Shown here one piece after another: positions 53,591 through 63,230 of a stretch of 64,000 nt of DNA (positions are counted from its first letter, which is position 1; every line of letters starts with the position of its first letter). The stretch spans positions 2,976,001 through 3,040,000 of the forward strand of contig NZ_CP047650.1 in NCBI RefSeq assembly GCF_009906855.1, given 5' to 3'. Below the pieces are notes generated by a model. That model was not told the origin of the DNA, did no database searches, and saw nothing but the letters and a program-made list of their open reading frames with translations. The position numbers were made by a program, and so were the translations under genes. Origin of the DNA: Xylophilus rhododendri (lineage in GTDB: Bacteria > Pseudomonadota > Gammaproteobacteria > Burkholderiales > Burkholderiaceae_C).

Positions 53591-54202
53591 ATGCTCACCC
53601 TCCGCACCTCGCCTCTCTCACCCTTTGGCCGCAAGGTCCGCATCGCGGCGGACGTGGCCGGACTGTCGGACCGCATCACCATCGTGGCGGCCGACACCGG
53701 CAATCCGGACGACAGCCTGCGCAGCCAGAACCCGCTGGGCAAGATCCCGGCGCTGCTGCTGGAGGATGGCGAGGCGCTGTTCGACTCGCGGGTGATCGTC
53801 GAATACCTGCACGACATGGCGCCCTGGGGCGGCCTGTTCCCCGAAGGCCCGCAGCGCTTCGCCGTGCTGCGCCAGCAGGCCCTGGCCGACGGGCTGATGG
53901 ATGCCTGCATCCTGCAGGTCTACGAGAAGCGCTACCGCCCAGCCGAGCACCATGTGCAGAGCTGGCTGGACTACCAGCGCGGCAAGATGGAGCGGGCACT
54001 GGAGTTCGCCCACCAGCGTTACGCGACGCCGCGCGAGGGCGCGCCCGATGCGGGCGAGATCGCGCTGGCCTGCGCCCTGGGTTATCTCGACCTGCGTTTC
54101 GAAGGGAAATGGCGTCAGCAGTACCCGGCGCTGCAGGCCTGGCTGGCTTCGTTCGCCGAGCGCACCCCGGCTTTCGCCGGGACCGCGCCGCCGACGGCCT
54201 GA
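53591..54202 (+). CDS. glutathione S-transferase family protein
   Basis: A 203-residue (from ATG 53591) GST. The thioredoxin-like half has LRTSPLSPFGRKVRIAADVAGL and NPLGKIPALLLEDGEALFDSRVIVEYL (the cis-Pro and glutathione-contact region); the helical half follows. An in-frame ATG at 53564 adds nine residues. Probably conjugates or reduces an electrophile; the exact class is not clear. Confidence 0.88.
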   Translation: MLTLRTSPLSPFGRKVRIAADVAGLSDRITIVAADTGNPDDSLRSQNPLGKIPALLLEDGEALFDSRVIVEYLHDMAPWGGLFPEGPQRFAVLRQQALADGLMDACILQVYEKRYRPAEHHVQSWLDYQRGKMERALEFAHQRYATPREGAPDAGEIALACALGYLDLRFEGKWRQQYPALQAWLASFAERTPAFAGTAPPTA

Positions 54203-54212
54203 TCCGGCGGGC

Positions 54213-55148
54213 TCAGAGGCCCGTCATCAGCTTCAGGTTCTGCACCGCCGCGCCGCTGGCGCCCTTGCCCAGGTTGTCCAGCCGCGCCACCAGCAGGACG
54301 TGGCGGTGGTCGGTGTTGTGGAACACGCGCAGTTCCAGATCGTTGGTGTCGTTCAGCGCCTCGGGCTCCAGCTTGCCGTCGGCGGTCGGCGGCAGCACCT
54401 TCACGAACTGTTCCTCGGTATTGCTGCGCGCGTAGTGCGCGGCCAGGGCGTCGTGCAGGTCGGAGGCGCTGGGCTGGCCCGGCAGCAGGTCGAGGTGCAG
54501 GGGCAGCTGCACCAGCATGCCCTGGCGGAAATTGCCCACCGAGGGCACGAACAGCGGCCGGCGCGTCAGGCCGGTGTTGGCCATGATTTCCGGGATGTGT
54601 TTGTGCGACAGGCCCAGCGCGTACAGCTCGAAGGGCGCGGCCGTGCCGGCCTCGTAGGCTTCGATCATGCTGCGGCCGCCGCCGGAATAGCCGCTGACCG
54701 AGGGCAGCGAGATCGGGTGGTCGGCCGGCAGCAGCCCGGCATCGACCAGCGGCCGCACCAGCGCGATCGCGCCGGTGGCGTAGCAGCCGGGGTTGGCCAC
54801 ACGCGTGGCCTTCTGCAGCGCCTCTTTCTGGCCGGGAGCGACTTCCGGAAATCCGTAGACCCAGCCCGGCGCCACACGGTGCGCGGTGGAGGCATCGATG
54901 ATGCGCGGGCCCGGCTTGCCGGTCTCGGCGGCCAGGGCGTCGGCCATGGCCACCGTCTCGCGCGCGGCGTCGTCGTGCAGGCAGAGGATGACCACGTCGG
55001 CCAACGCCAGCAGCTCGCGTTTGGCGGCGGGGTCCTTGCGGCGTGCCGGGTCGATGCTCAGCAGCTGGATCTGCGGCATCTTTTCCAGGCGCTCGCGAAT
55101 CTGCAGGCCGGTGGTGCCTGCCTCGCCGTCAATGAAGATCTGGGGCAT
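54213..55148 (-). CDS. argC: N-acetyl-gamma-glutamyl-phosphate reductase, short type
   Basis: NADPH-dependent third step of arginine synthesis. The 311-residue protein is of the short (type 2) form: [18 protein letters not shown] at the N-terminus, [12 protein letters not shown], the catalytic Cys in [14 protein letters not shown], and [15 protein letters not shown]. It is transcribed alone, convergent with the GST gene. Confidence 0.95.
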   Translation of the reverse strand: MPQIFIDGEAGTTGLQIRERLEKMPQIQLLSIDPARRKDPAAKRELLALADVVILCLHDDAARETVAMADALAAETGKPGPRIIDASTAHRVAPGWVYGFPEVAPGQKEALQKATRVANPGCYATGAIALVRPLVDAGLLPADHPISLPSVSGYSGGGRSMIEAYEAGTAAPFELYALGLSHKHIPEIMANTGLTRRPLFVPSVGNFRQGMLVQLPLHLDLLPGQPSASDLHDALAAHYARSNTEEQFVKVLPPTADGKLEPEALNDTNDLELRVFHNTDHRHVLLVARLDNLGKGASGAAVQNLKLMTGL

Positions 55149-55365
55149 GTCGGTCGGATAAATGAGGGCTGGTCGGGCAGCTTAGCGCTTCCGGATGAAG
55201 CCCTTGTGTCCACGCTGCGCTGGGGGAAACCCCATGATACAGTCGGCGGCTATCCGGGATGCCGTCGGGCCACTGGCGTCCGGACTGTCCGCGCTTTTGC
55301 TCGTGGATGGAGACAAGAATCGACGGCGCGATGCTCCCATCCTTCTCCCCCCAGAGCGAGACCTC

Positions 55366-56532
55366 ATGAAGATTCACGAGTACCAAGGCAAGGAAATCTT
55401 GCGCAAGTTCGGCGTGCCCGTTCCCAACGGCATTCCCGCCTTCAACGTGCAGGAGGCGGTGGAAGCCGCCCAGAAACTCGGCGGCCCGGTGTGGGTCGTC
55501 AAGGCCCAGATCCATGCCGGCGGACGCGGCAAGGGCGGCGGCGTCAAGGTCGCCAAGACCATCGAAGACGTGAAGCGCATCTCCGGCGAGATCCTGGGCA
55601 TGCAGCTCAAGACCCACCAGACCGGCCCCGAAGGCCAAAAGGTCCGCCGCCTCTACATCGAAGACGGCGCGGACATCCAGAACGAGCTCTACGTCTCCAT
55701 CGTGACCGACCGCGCCACCCAGAAGCTGGCGTTCATCGCTTCCAGCGAAGGCGGCATGGACATCGAGGAAGTGGCCCACTCCACTCCCGAGAAGATCATC
55801 ACCGAATTCATCGACCCGCTCACCGGACTGGGTGACGCGCAGGCCAAGAAGATCGCCGACGCCATCGGCATCCCCGCCGGCTCGACCGCGCAGGCCATCG
55901 ACATCTTCCAGAAGCTCTACACCTGCTACATGGAAACCGATGCGTCGCTGGTGGAAATCAACCCGCTGAACGTCGACGGCAAGGGCAAGCTGACGGCGCT
56001 CGACGCCAAGTTCAACTTCGACACCAACGCCCTGTTCCGCCTGCCGGAAATCGTCGCCCTGCGCGACCTGGACGAAGAAGACGCCGCCGAAATCGAAGCC
56101 AGCAAGTTCGACCTGGCCTACATCAGCCTCGACGGCAACATCGGCTGCCTGGTCAACGGCGCCGGCCTGGCCATGGCCACCATGGACACCATCAAGCTGT
56201 ACGGCGCCGAGCCGGCCAACTTCCTGGACGTGGGCGGCGGTGCCACCCCGGAGAAGGTCACCGAAGCCTTCAAGATCATGCTGAAGAACCCCAAGGTCGA
56301 GGCCATCATGGTCAACATCTTCGGCGGCATCATGAAATGCGACACCATCGCCACCGGCGTCATCACCGCCTGCAAGGCCGTGAACCTGTCGGTGCCCCTG
56401 GTCGTGCGCATGAAGGGCACGAACGAACAGCTCGGCAAGAAGATGCTGGCCGAATCGGGCCTGCCCATCATCAGTGCCGACTCGATGGCCGAAGCGGCCC
56501 AAAAAGTGGTTGCAGCCGTTCAGGCCAAGTAA
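55366..56532 (+). CDS. sucC: succinate--CoA ligase subunit beta
   Basis: ATP-grasp subunit of the TCA-cycle enzyme making succinate and ATP from succinyl-CoA. The 388-residue protein has [44 protein letters not shown] and [13 protein letters not shown]. The ATG at 55366 gives the usual N-terminus; upstream in-frame starts are ignored. The 217-base leader contains a small TGGGG-GAAA-CCCCA hairpin (55221-55234). sucD follows after 12 bases. Confidence 0.98.
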   Translation: MKIHEYQGKEILRKFGVPVPNGIPAFNVQEAVEAAQKLGGPVWVVKAQIHAGGRGKGGGVKVAKTIEDVKRISGEILGMQLKTHQTGPEGQKVRRLYIEDGADIQNELYVSIVTDRATQKLAFIASSEGGMDIEEVAHSTPEKIITEFIDPLTGLGDAQAKKIADAIGIPAGSTAQAIDIFQKLYTCYMETDASLVEINPLNVDGKGKLTALDAKFNFDTNALFRLPEIVALRDLDEEDAAEIEASKFDLAYISLDGNIGCLVNGAGLAMATMDTIKLYGAEPANFLDVGGGATPEKVTEAFKIMLKNPKVEAIMVNIFGGIMKCDTIATGVITACKAVNLSVPLVVRMKGTNEQLGKKMLAESGLPIISADSMAEAAQKVVAAVQAK

Positions 56533-56544
56533 GGAACAAGCGTC

Positions 56545-57438
56545 ATGTCGATCTACATCAACAAAGACACCAAGGTCATCACCCAGGGCATCACCGGCAA
56601 GACCGGTCAATTCCATACGGAAAAGTGCCAGGAATACGCCAACGGCAAGAACTGCTTCGTGGCGGGCGTGAACCCCAAGAAGGCCGGCGAGTCGATCTTC
56701 AACATCCCGATCTACGCTTCGGTCAAGGAAGCCGCCTCGCAGACCGGCGCCACCGTCTCGGTGATCTACGTGCCGCCGGCAGGCGCCGCCGCCGCCATCT
56801 GGGAAGCCGTCGAAGCCGACCTGGACATGGCCATCTGCATCACCGAAGGCATCCCCGTCCGGGACATGCTGATGGTGCGCAACCGCATGAAGGCCAAGGA
56901 AGCCGCCGGCGGCAAGAAGACCCTGCTGCTGGGCCCCAACTGCCCCGGCCTGATCACGCCCGACGAGATCAAGATCGGCATCATGCCCGGCCACATCCAC
57001 AAGAAGGGCCGCATCGGCGTGGTCTCGCGCTCCGGCACGCTGACCTATGAAGCCGTGGCACAGCTGACCGAACTGGGCATCGGCCAGTCGTCCGCTGTCG
57101 GCATCGGTGGCGACCCGATCAACGGCCTGAAGCACATCGACGTGATGAAGGCCTTCAACGACGATCCGGATACCGACGCCGTCATCATGATCGGCGAAAT
57201 CGGCGGTCCGGACGAAGCCGAAGCCGCCCGCTGGTGCAAGGACAACATGAAGAAGCCGATCGTCGGTTTCATCGCCGGTGTCACCGCCCCTCCGGGCAAG
57301 CGCATGGGCCACGCCGGCGCGCTGATCTCCGGTGGTGCCGACACGGCCGACGCCAAGCTGGCGATCATGGAAGAGTGCGGATTCACCATCACCCGCAACC
57401 CTTCCGAAATGGGCCGCCTGCTCAAGGGCCTGCTGTAA
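56545..57438 (+). CDS. sucD: succinate--CoA ligase subunit alpha
   Basis: CoA-binding subunit carrying the phosphohistidine. The 297-residue protein has GITGKTGQFHTEKC, GVNPKKAGES, VGFIAGVTAPPGKRMGHAGALISGG (active His) and GPNCPGLITP. It is co-transcribed with sucC. Confidence 0.98.
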   Translation: MSIYINKDTKVITQGITGKTGQFHTEKCQEYANGKNCFVAGVNPKKAGESIFNIPIYASVKEAASQTGATVSVIYVPPAGAAAAIWEAVEADLDMAICITEGIPVRDMLMVRNRMKAKEAAGGKKTLLLGPNCPGLITPDEIKIGIMPGHIHKKGRIGVVSRSGTLTYEAVAQLTELGIGQSSAVGIGGDPINGLKHIDVMKAFNDDPDTDAVIMIGEIGGPDEAEAARWCKDNMKKPIVGFIAGVTAPPGKRMGHAGALISGGADTADAKLAIMEECGFTITRNPSEMGRLLKGLL

Positions 57439-57514
57439 GGCTCCCCTCAGGATGTACGCATAAATACGCACGTCCTGACCCTTGAGCGCATTTAAACTGC
57501 GCCTCGCATAAAGA

Positions 57515-57546
57515 AAGCGCTCCGGAAAGCCATTTCCGGGGCGCTT
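57515..57546 (+). terminator. stem-loop after sucCD (weak terminator or processing site)
   Basis: AAGCGC-T-CCGGAAA and TTTCCGG-G-GCGCTT pair in a 14-bp stem with one G-T pair and loop GCCA. A short CTT and AT-rich sequence follow, not a T-run, so it may end sucCD only partly or stabilise the mRNA before terC. Confidence 0.6.
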
Positions 57547-57585
57547 CTTGCATTCAAAAATATAGATAACAGGAGCTACAACACC

Positions 57586-58275
57586 GTGGAATTTCTCAGT
57601 ACGCCGGACTTCTGGATCGGCCTCATCAAGATCATCTGGATCAACATCATCCTGTCCGGCGACAACGCCGTGGTGATCGCCCTGGCCGCCCGTTCGCTGC
57701 CGCCGCACCAGCAGAAGAAGGCCATCGTCTGGGGCTCCGGCGCCGCGGTGGTGCTGCGTATCGTGCTGACCGTGGTCGCGGCCTGGCTGCTGGAACTGCC
57801 CTATCTGCAGATCGTCGGCGGCCTGCTGCTGCTGTGGATCGGCTACCAGCTGCTGGCCGAGGGTGAAGAGGAAGAAGGCGAAGCCAAGGAATACGGCACG
57901 CTCAGCGCCGCCATCCGCACCATCCTGCTGGCCGACCTGGTCATGAGCCTGGACAACGTGATCGCCGTGGCGGCTTCCGCCCAGGGCAACATGGTCCTGC
58001 TGATCCTGGGCCTGGCGATCAGCATCCCGCTGGTGATCTTCGGCAGCACGCTGATGATCAAGCTGATGGAGCGTTTCCCCATCATCGTGGTGCTGGGCGC
58101 CGCGCTGATCGGCTGGGTGGCCGGCGAAACCATCATGAGCGACGTCTCGCTCAAGGGTGTGCTGGCCGCCAACCCCTGGCTGCACTACGCCGCCGCCGTG
58201 GCCGGCGCGGTCATCGTGGTGGTGGTCGGCAAGTGGGCCGCCGCCCGCGCGAACAGCAAGGCGCACGCCGGCTGA
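57586..58275 (+). CDS. TerC/YjbE-family integral membrane protein (metal export)
   Basis: A 229-residue membrane protein with about six to seven helices and the TerC motifs NIILSGDNAVVIALAARSLP and LADLVMSLDNVIAVAA, whose acidic residues bind metal. Members export manganese or other divalent ions. The start is GTG at 57586 with AGGAG at 57571-57575. The Mn riboswitch often found before this family was not seen. The charged loop EGEEEEGEAKE lies between helices. Confidence 0.92.
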   Translation: MEFLSTPDFWIGLIKIIWINIILSGDNAVVIALAARSLPPHQQKKAIVWGSGAAVVLRIVLTVVAAWLLELPYLQIVGGLLLLWIGYQLLAEGEEEEGEAKEYGTLSAAIRTILLADLVMSLDNVIAVAASAQGNMVLLILGLAISIPLVIFGSTLMIKLMERFPIIVVLGAALIGWVAGETIMSDVSLKGVLAANPWLHYAAAVAGAVIVVVVGKWAAARANSKAHAG

Positions 58276-58295
58276 CACTTCTCCGCCGTGACGAC

Positions 58296-58345
58296 AGCCC
58301 GGTGGCGGGCGCATCTCCGGATGCGTCGGCCGCCGGGCTTTTTCT
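58296..58345 (+). terminator. rho-independent terminator after terC gene
   Basis: AGCCCGG (58296-58302) and CCGGGCT (58333-58339) form a stem followed by TTTTTC; an inner CGCATC/GATGCG stem lies between the arms. It separates the TCA/TerC block from the signalling block. Confidence 0.85.
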
Positions 58346-58394
58346 TGGGAACCATGGGATTGGCGGCGGGCCGCCGCTACCATAAGGCCGCCCC

Positions 58395-59183
58395 ATGCAC
58401 TACCAGTTCCATGCCCAGACCGACCCCGGCCGCGTGCGTTCGAACAACGAAGACGCGGTGATGTTCGACGAGTCGGTCGGCCTGGCCGTGCTGGCCGACG
58501 GCATGGGCGGCTACAACGCGGGCGAGGTGGCCAGCGGCATCGCCACCGCCTATCTGCAGGAACACTTCGCCGCCTGGCTGGCCACCGAGGGCAGCGCCGC
58601 CTCCGGCCGCGCGATGCGCCAGGCCATGCGCCGCCATGTGCGCGCCGCCAACGAGACCATCATGGCCGTGGCCGAACAGCAGCCCGAATGCCAGGGCATG
58701 GGCACCACCCTGGTTTTCGGCGTGTTCCAGCCGGAGCGCATCGTCATCGGCTCCATCGGCGATTCGCGCTGCTACCGCTGGCGCGCGGGCGAACTGCTGC
58801 AGCTCAGCCACGACCATTCGGTGCTGCAGGAGCAGATCGACGCCGGCCTGGTCGATCCGCGCGACGCCCACAAGGCCTCCAACCGCAACCTAGTCACCCG
58901 CGCCCTGGGCTTCGCGAACAGCGGGGAACTCGACGTCTTCGAGCATGTGCCGGAGTCCGGCGACCTGTACCTGCTGTGCTCCGACGGGCTCTCCGACATG
59001 CTGCAGGACGAGGACATCGCTGGCCTGCTCGATATCCGCGCATCGCTCGAAACATGCGCCTCGTCGTTGATACGCGCGGCAAATTCCGCCGGGGGACGCG
59101 ATAATGTCAGCGTTTTATTGATTTCGTCGGCCGGCGCGCCGATCGAGCGGAAGCGTCCCTTCTTTCGCTGGAGGGGTGCCTAG
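58395..59183 (+). CDS. PP2C-family serine/threonine protein phosphatase
   Basis: Dephosphorylates Ser/Thr on proteins in the cytoplasm using two Mn/Mg ions. The 262-residue protein has the PP2C motifs RSNNEDA, VLADGMGGYNAGEVAS, GMGTTLVF, GSIGDSRCYRWR, LCSDGLSDML and GGRDNVSVLL, so all metal Asp are present. The partner kinase is not in the window. It is 57 bases before the FHA gene. Confidence 0.95.
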   Translation: MHYQFHAQTDPGRVRSNNEDAVMFDESVGLAVLADGMGGYNAGEVASGIATAYLQEHFAAWLATEGSAASGRAMRQAMRRHVRAANETIMAVAEQQPECQGMGTTLVFGVFQPERIVIGSIGDSRCYRWRAGELLQLSHDHSVLQEQIDAGLVDPRDAHKASNRNLVTRALGFANSGELDVFEHVPESGDLYLLCSDGLSDMLQDEDIAGLLDIRASLETCASSLIRAANSAGGRDNVSVLLISSAGAPIERKRPFFRWRGA

Positions 59184-59240
59184 GCATTGCAGCACACGGC
59201 TCTTGTGTGCGCTTCGAGAACCGCAGGAGCAGGAGTGGCG

Positions 59241-59933
59241 ATGGCAAGGATGCTGATGTCCCTGGAAGGAGTCGCCTTGCGCGAGGTCGAGCTGACGAAG
59301 GAATACACCACCTTCGGCCGGCGTCCCTACAGCGACGTGGTGATCGACAACCTGGCAGTGAGCGGCGAACACGCCGCGGTGCGCCGCGTGGGGCGCGACA
59401 TGGTCGTGGAAGACCTCAACAGCACTAATGGCACTTTCGTGAACGGCCGGCCGGCGCGCCGCCAGGTGCTGCGCCATGGCGACGTGGTCGAGATCGGCCG
59501 CTACCGCCTGCATTTCGAGGCGGATGCCGCCACGGCCGGCGACGAGCCCGCACCACCGCCGGCCGCCGAGGACTACAGCTACTCCACCCTGCCGCCATTC
59601 CGCCACTCCGAGATGGCGCCCACCTTCTTCCCCGACACCGCCATGGCCGGCGACGCGCCGCCGGTGCAGACCGGCAGCATCAAGGTGCTGTCGGGCGCGG
59701 CCACGGGCAAGTCGGTCGAATTGGTGAAGGTGGTCACGACCATCGGCAAGGCCGGCGTGGGCGTGGCCTCCATCACCCGGCGGGCGCACGGTTTCGCGCT
59801 GGCCCATGTGGAGGGCGCGGCCGTGCCCACGGTCAACGGCAATGCCGTCGGCAATGCGCCGGTCATGCTGCGCCACGGCGACACGGTGGAGCTGGCCGGC
59901 ATCCGCATGCAGTTCGCCCAGGGCGCGGGTTGA
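59241..59933 (+). CDS. double FHA-domain phosphothreonine-binding protein
   Basis: A 230-residue protein with one clear FHA domain (about 17-75: FGRRPYSDVVIDNLAVSGEHAAVRR, NSTNGTFVNG) and a second, weaker one at the C-terminus (about 140-228: IGKAGVGVASITRRAHGFALAHVEGAAVPTVNGN). The second lacks the canonical SxxH order and may have lost phosphopeptide binding. ATG 59241 follows AGGAG. It probably reads the Thr-phosphorylation state set by the neighbouring phosphatase and an unseen kinase. Confidence 0.9.
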   Translation: MARMLMSLEGVALREVELTKEYTTFGRRPYSDVVIDNLAVSGEHAAVRRVGRDMVVEDLNSTNGTFVNGRPARRQVLRHGDVVEIGRYRLHFEADAATAGDEPAPPPAAEDYSYSTLPPFRHSEMAPTFFPDTAMAGDAPPVQTGSIKVLSGAATGKSVELVKVVTTIGKAGVGVASITRRAHGFALAHVEGAAVPTVNGNAVGNAPVMLRHGDTVELAGIRMQFAQGAG

Positions 59934-59973
59934 CGCGCGCGGCGGCGGCTGCCCGGCACGCCTGAGCCGGGCC

Positions 59974-62220
59974 GTGGGATTGCTGTCGCGCCACGGCCGC
60001 CGCATCGCGCTTACCCTGCTGCCGGTGCTGCTGGCGCTGGGCGGCATCTTCGGCGGCGTCGAATCGAGCGGGCTGGAACGCCTCGACCATTTCATCTACG
60101 ACACCCGGCTGCGCGCAACCATGCCGCGTTCGCTCGACGAGCGGGTGGTGGTGGTGGACATCGACGACCGCAGCCTGGCCGAGATCGGCCACTGGCCCTG
60201 GGGCCGCGACCGGATGGCGCAGCTGACCCAGGAGCTGTTCGCCCGCCAGCAGGCCGCCGTTGTCGGCTTCGACGTGCTGTTCGGCGAGGCCGACGAGAGT
60301 TCCGGCCTGGCCAGCCTGCGCCGCCTGGCCGAGGGCGAACTGCGCGCCCAGCCCGGTTTCGCCGCCAGCGTGCAACGCCTTGGACCGGCGCTGGACTACG
60401 ACCAGCAGTTCGCCGACGCCCTGCGCGAGCGCCACGCCGTGCTGGGCTATTACTTCGGCCACGACCGCCAGGCGAGCCTGCGCGGCGTCCTGCCCGCCCC
60501 CGCCATCGAGCATGCGGCGCCTGGCCAGCCCCAGCCGCTGCTGGGCACCGAACGCTGGACCAGCGCGGGCGCCAACATCGAGGTGCTGGCCCGGGCGGCG
60601 CCGCAGGCCGGTTTCATGAACTCGATCCCGGACAACGACGGCGTGATCCGCTCGGTCGCCCTGATCGGCGGGTTCCAGGGGCGCTACTACGAATCCCTTG
60701 CGCTGGCGATGTACCGCAGCCTGCTCGGCCAGCCGGCACTGCTGCCCATGGTGATCCCCGGCCAGACCGCGGCGCCCGGCCATCCGCTGACCCTGGAAGG
60801 CCTGATGCTGGAGCGCGGCGACAACCCGCAGCTGCTGCCGGTCGACGAACGAGCGGCGATGCTGGTGTCCTACCGGGGGCGGGGCGGGCCCGAAGGCGGC
60901 TCCTTCCGTTACATCCCCGCCGTGGATCTGCTTACCGGCCGGCTGCCCGCCGGCTCGCTGGCCGGCAAGCTGGTGCTGGTCGGCACCACCGCGCCCGGCC
61001 TGCTGGACCTGCGGGTGACGCCGGTCGGCCGCGCCTATCCCGGGGTGGAAACCCACGCCAACATCCTGTCGAACCTGCTGGACGGCCGCAGCCTGCAGCG
61101 GCCGGACTACGAGCCCGGCTACACCGCGCTCACCATCCTGCTGAGCGGCCTGCTGCTGGCGCTGCTGCTGCCGATGCTGAGTGTGCCCGCGGGCATCCTG
61201 CTGACCCTGCTGACCCTGGCCGCGCTGGGCGGCCTGAACTTCTGGCTCTTCGCCGCCCAGGGCCTGGTGCTGCCGCTGGCCCTGTCCTGGCTGACCGTGC
61301 TGGCCGCCTTCGCCCTGAACATCGGCTACGGCTATTTCGTCGAGACCCGCTCCAAACGCCAACTGGCGCAACTCTTCAGCACCTATGTGCCGCGCGAACT
61401 GGTCAGCGAGATGGTGCGTGAGCCCGCCCGCTACAGCATGCAGGCCGAGAACCGCGAGCTGACGGTGATGTTCTGCGACATGCGCGGCTTCACCGCCATG
61501 TCGGAGACCATGGAGCCGCAGGCGCTGCAGGCCTTGCTGAACCGGGTGTTCACCCGCCTCACGGAAATCATCCGGCAGGAGCGCGGCACCATCGACAAAT
61601 ACATGGGCGACTGCGTGATGGCCTTCTGGGGCGCACCGGTGCGCACATCCGACCACGCCCGGCTGGCGGTGGCCGCGGCCAGCGGCATGGTCGAGGCGGT
61701 CCACCGCATGAACCAGGAACACCAGGCGGCGGGCCTGCCAGCGATCGGCATCGGCATCGGCCTGAACACCGGCGTGATGTGCGTCGGCGACATGGGCTCC
61801 GAACTGCGGCGCAGCTACACCGTGATCGGCGACGCCGTGAACCTGGGTTCGCGCCTGGAAGGGCTGTGCAAGGTCTACGGCGTGGAGATCGTCGTCGGCG
61901 AGGACACGCATGCCAAGGCCGCGCAGGGCCTGGCCTGGCTGGAGCTGGACCGGGTGATGGTCAAGGGCCGGCAGCATGCGGTGACGGTGTTCACGCCCCT
62001 GGCCGAAGAAAGCCCCGCATGGCTGGACGACTGGAATGCCCTGCTGCTGGCCTACCGCGGCCAGGACTGGAACGGCGCCGCCCGCCTGCTGGATCGCCAG
62101 GATCTGCTGCCGCCGCGCTTCGCCGCCCTGCAGGCGCTCTATGCTGCGAGGCTGGCCGAGGCCCGGTCGAAGCCGGCCGATGCCGATTGGGATGGCACCA
62201 CCCGCATGGACACCAAATAA
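59974..62220 (+). CDS. CHASE2-domain class III adenylate cyclase
   Basis: A 748-residue sensor cyclase. TM1 is about 10-27, CHASE2 extracellular sensor about 35-375 (VVVVDIDDRSLAEIGHWPW, GVETHANIL), three TMs about 383-452, then the cyclase domain about 495-640. Metal Asp are D502 (FCDMRGF) and D546 (KYMGD). Lys542 and Asp620 occupy the base-recognition positions expected for ATP, so cAMP is predicted. GTG at 59974 is the first plausible start after the FHA stop; an earlier frame opening inside the FHA gene was rejected. The TAA stop overlaps an ATG of a small frame. Confidence 0.93.
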   Translation: MGLLSRHGRRIALTLLPVLLALGGIFGGVESSGLERLDHFIYDTRLRATMPRSLDERVVVVDIDDRSLAEIGHWPWGRDRMAQLTQELFARQQAAVVGFDVLFGEADESSGLASLRRLAEGELRAQPGFAASVQRLGPALDYDQQFADALRERHAVLGYYFGHDRQASLRGVLPAPAIEHAAPGQPQPLLGTERWTSAGANIEVLARAAPQAGFMNSIPDNDGVIRSVALIGGFQGRYYESLALAMYRSLLGQPALLPMVIPGQTAAPGHPLTLEGLMLERGDNPQLLPVDERAAMLVSYRGRGGPEGGSFRYIPAVDLLTGRLPAGSLAGKLVLVGTTAPGLLDLRVTPVGRAYPGVETHANILSNLLDGRSLQRPDYEPGYTALTILLSGLLLALLLPMLSVPAGILLTLLTLAALGGLNFWLFAAQGLVLPLALSWLTVLAAFALNIGYGYFVETRSKRQLAQLFSTYVPRELVSEMVREPARYSMQAENRELTVMFCDMRGFTAMSETMEPQALQALLNRVFTRLTEIIRQERGTIDKYMGDCVMAFWGAPVRTSDHARLAVAAASGMVEAVHRMNQEHQAAGLPAIGIGIGLNTGVMCVGDMGSELRRSYTVIGDAVNLGSRLEGLCKVYGVEIVVGEDTHAKAAQGLAWLELDRVMVKGRQHAVTVFTPLAEESPAWLDDWNALLLAYRGQDWNGAARLLDRQDLLPPRFAALQALYAARLAEARSKPADADWDGTTRMDTK

Positions 62221-62267
62221 TGAGGGGCAGCTTCGCCATGACGGACTGCCAGGAGGAATTGCCATGA
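62220..62267 (+). CDS. 15-codon bridging frame between cyclase and phosphodiesterase genes
   Basis: A frame starting at the ATG that overlaps the cyclase TAA (TAATG) encodes MRGSFAMTDCQEELP and stops with TGA inside the phosphodiesterase ATG (ATGA). The ribosome site of the next gene (AGGAGGA, 62251-62257) lies inside it. The exact bridging suggests a coupling device that lets ribosomes pass from one gene to the next, but such short frames also arise by chance. Confidence 0.35.
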   Translation: MRGSFAMTDCQEELP

Positions 62268-63055
62268 AAGTCCGGGTTCTCGGCTGTTCGGGCGCGATTG
62301 CGCGGGGACGGCGAACGACGTCCTTCCTGGTCGATGACCGGCTGCTGGTCGATGCCGGCACCGGCGTGGGCGACCTGACGCTGGACGAAATGGCCGCCAT
62401 CGACCATGTTGTGCTGAGCCACTGCCATCTGGACCATGTCGCGGCCCTGCCGATGATGGTCGACGCGGTGGCCGCCCGCCGGAGCACGCCGCTGCAGGTC
62501 CATGCACTGCCGCAGACCGTGGCCGCCTTGCGGGCGCATATCTTCAATAACCTGATCTGGCCGGATTTCTCGGTGATCCCGACCGCCGAGCGTCCTTTCA
62601 TCCAGTTCCGGACCTTCGAGATCGGCCAGACCGTGACCTTGGGCCGGACCAGCGTGGAGATCCTGCCTGCCTCGCACACCGTGCCGGCTGCCGGCTTCGC
62701 CGTGTCCTCAGCCGGCGGCCCCGCCTGGGTCTTCACCGGCGATACCGGACCGAACCCCGCGTTCTGGCAGCGCCTGAAGACGCTGGACGTCGCGGCTTTG
62801 GTCATCGAGACCGCATTCAGCGACGCCGAGGCGGCCCTGGCGGAAATCAGCAAGCACCTGGCGCCGGCCACGCTGGGCGCGGAACTGCGGCAGATCGAAC
62901 GGGCCGGAAAATTTCCCGTGTGGATCACCCACACCAAGCCGGCGGAGACCGAACTCATCATGGCCGAGATCGCGAGCCTGCCGCGCGGTGCGCAGGGCAT
63001 CGATGCGGCGCTGGAGATCCGCTGGCTCAAGGAAGGCCATGTGCTGGAGGTCTGA
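62264..63055 (+). CDS. metallo-beta-lactamase-fold cyclic nucleotide phosphodiesterase-like protein
   Basis: A 263-residue MBL-fold protein with the zinc motif SHCHLDHVAA, later GDTGPNP and a THTKPAE end, as in class II-like cAMP phosphodiesterases. It begins at ATG 62264 behind a strong AGGAGGA. Gene order after an adenylate cyclase supports a cAMP-degrading role. A cytoplasmic location is expected (no signal). Confidence 0.85.
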   Translation: MKVRVLGCSGAIARGRRTTSFLVDDRLLVDAGTGVGDLTLDEMAAIDHVVLSHCHLDHVAALPMMVDAVAARRSTPLQVHALPQTVAALRAHIFNNLIWPDFSVIPTAERPFIQFRTFEIGQTVTLGRTSVEILPASHTVPAAGFAVSSAGGPAWVFTGDTGPNPAFWQRLKTLDVAALVIETAFSDAEAALAEISKHLAPATLGAELRQIERAGKFPVWITHTKPAETELIMAEIASLPRGAQGIDAALEIRWLKEGHVLEV

Positions 63056-63173
63056 GTGGCACAAGTGACGAAATTGGCACATAGGACCCGAAGTGCGCGT
63101 GGCTGCCGCCGCGCATCCTGACAATTTTGTCCTTTGACCCGCCGGGCAGTCGTACTTTGGGGCGTGGGGACCA

Positions 63174-63189
63174 TGGCACAGAAGCTGCG
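63174..63189 (+). promoter_or_regulatory. sigma-54 promoter of pilA
   Basis: TGGCAC-N5-CTGCG matches the -24/-12 consensus TGGCAC-N5-TTGCA closely; the essential GG and GC are 10 bases apart. Transcription would begin near 63200, giving a leader of about 30 bases with the ribosome site AAGAGGAG before ATG 63231. PilA is sigma-54/PilR-controlled in related bacteria. Confidence 0.78.
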
Positions 63190-63230
63190 GCTAGCTCCGC
63201 GGTAAATCCATACCTAAGAGGAGTTAACAA

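Noticed and set aside
57440..57585. Possible manganese (yybP-ykoY) riboswitch before the TerC gene
   Set aside because: The conserved core sequence and helix arrangement were not found; only a terminator-like hairpin is present.
63057..63090. Two TGGCAC words as sigma-54 promoters
   Set aside because: Neither has a GC doublet or TTGC-like element at the right distance; the site at 63174 does.
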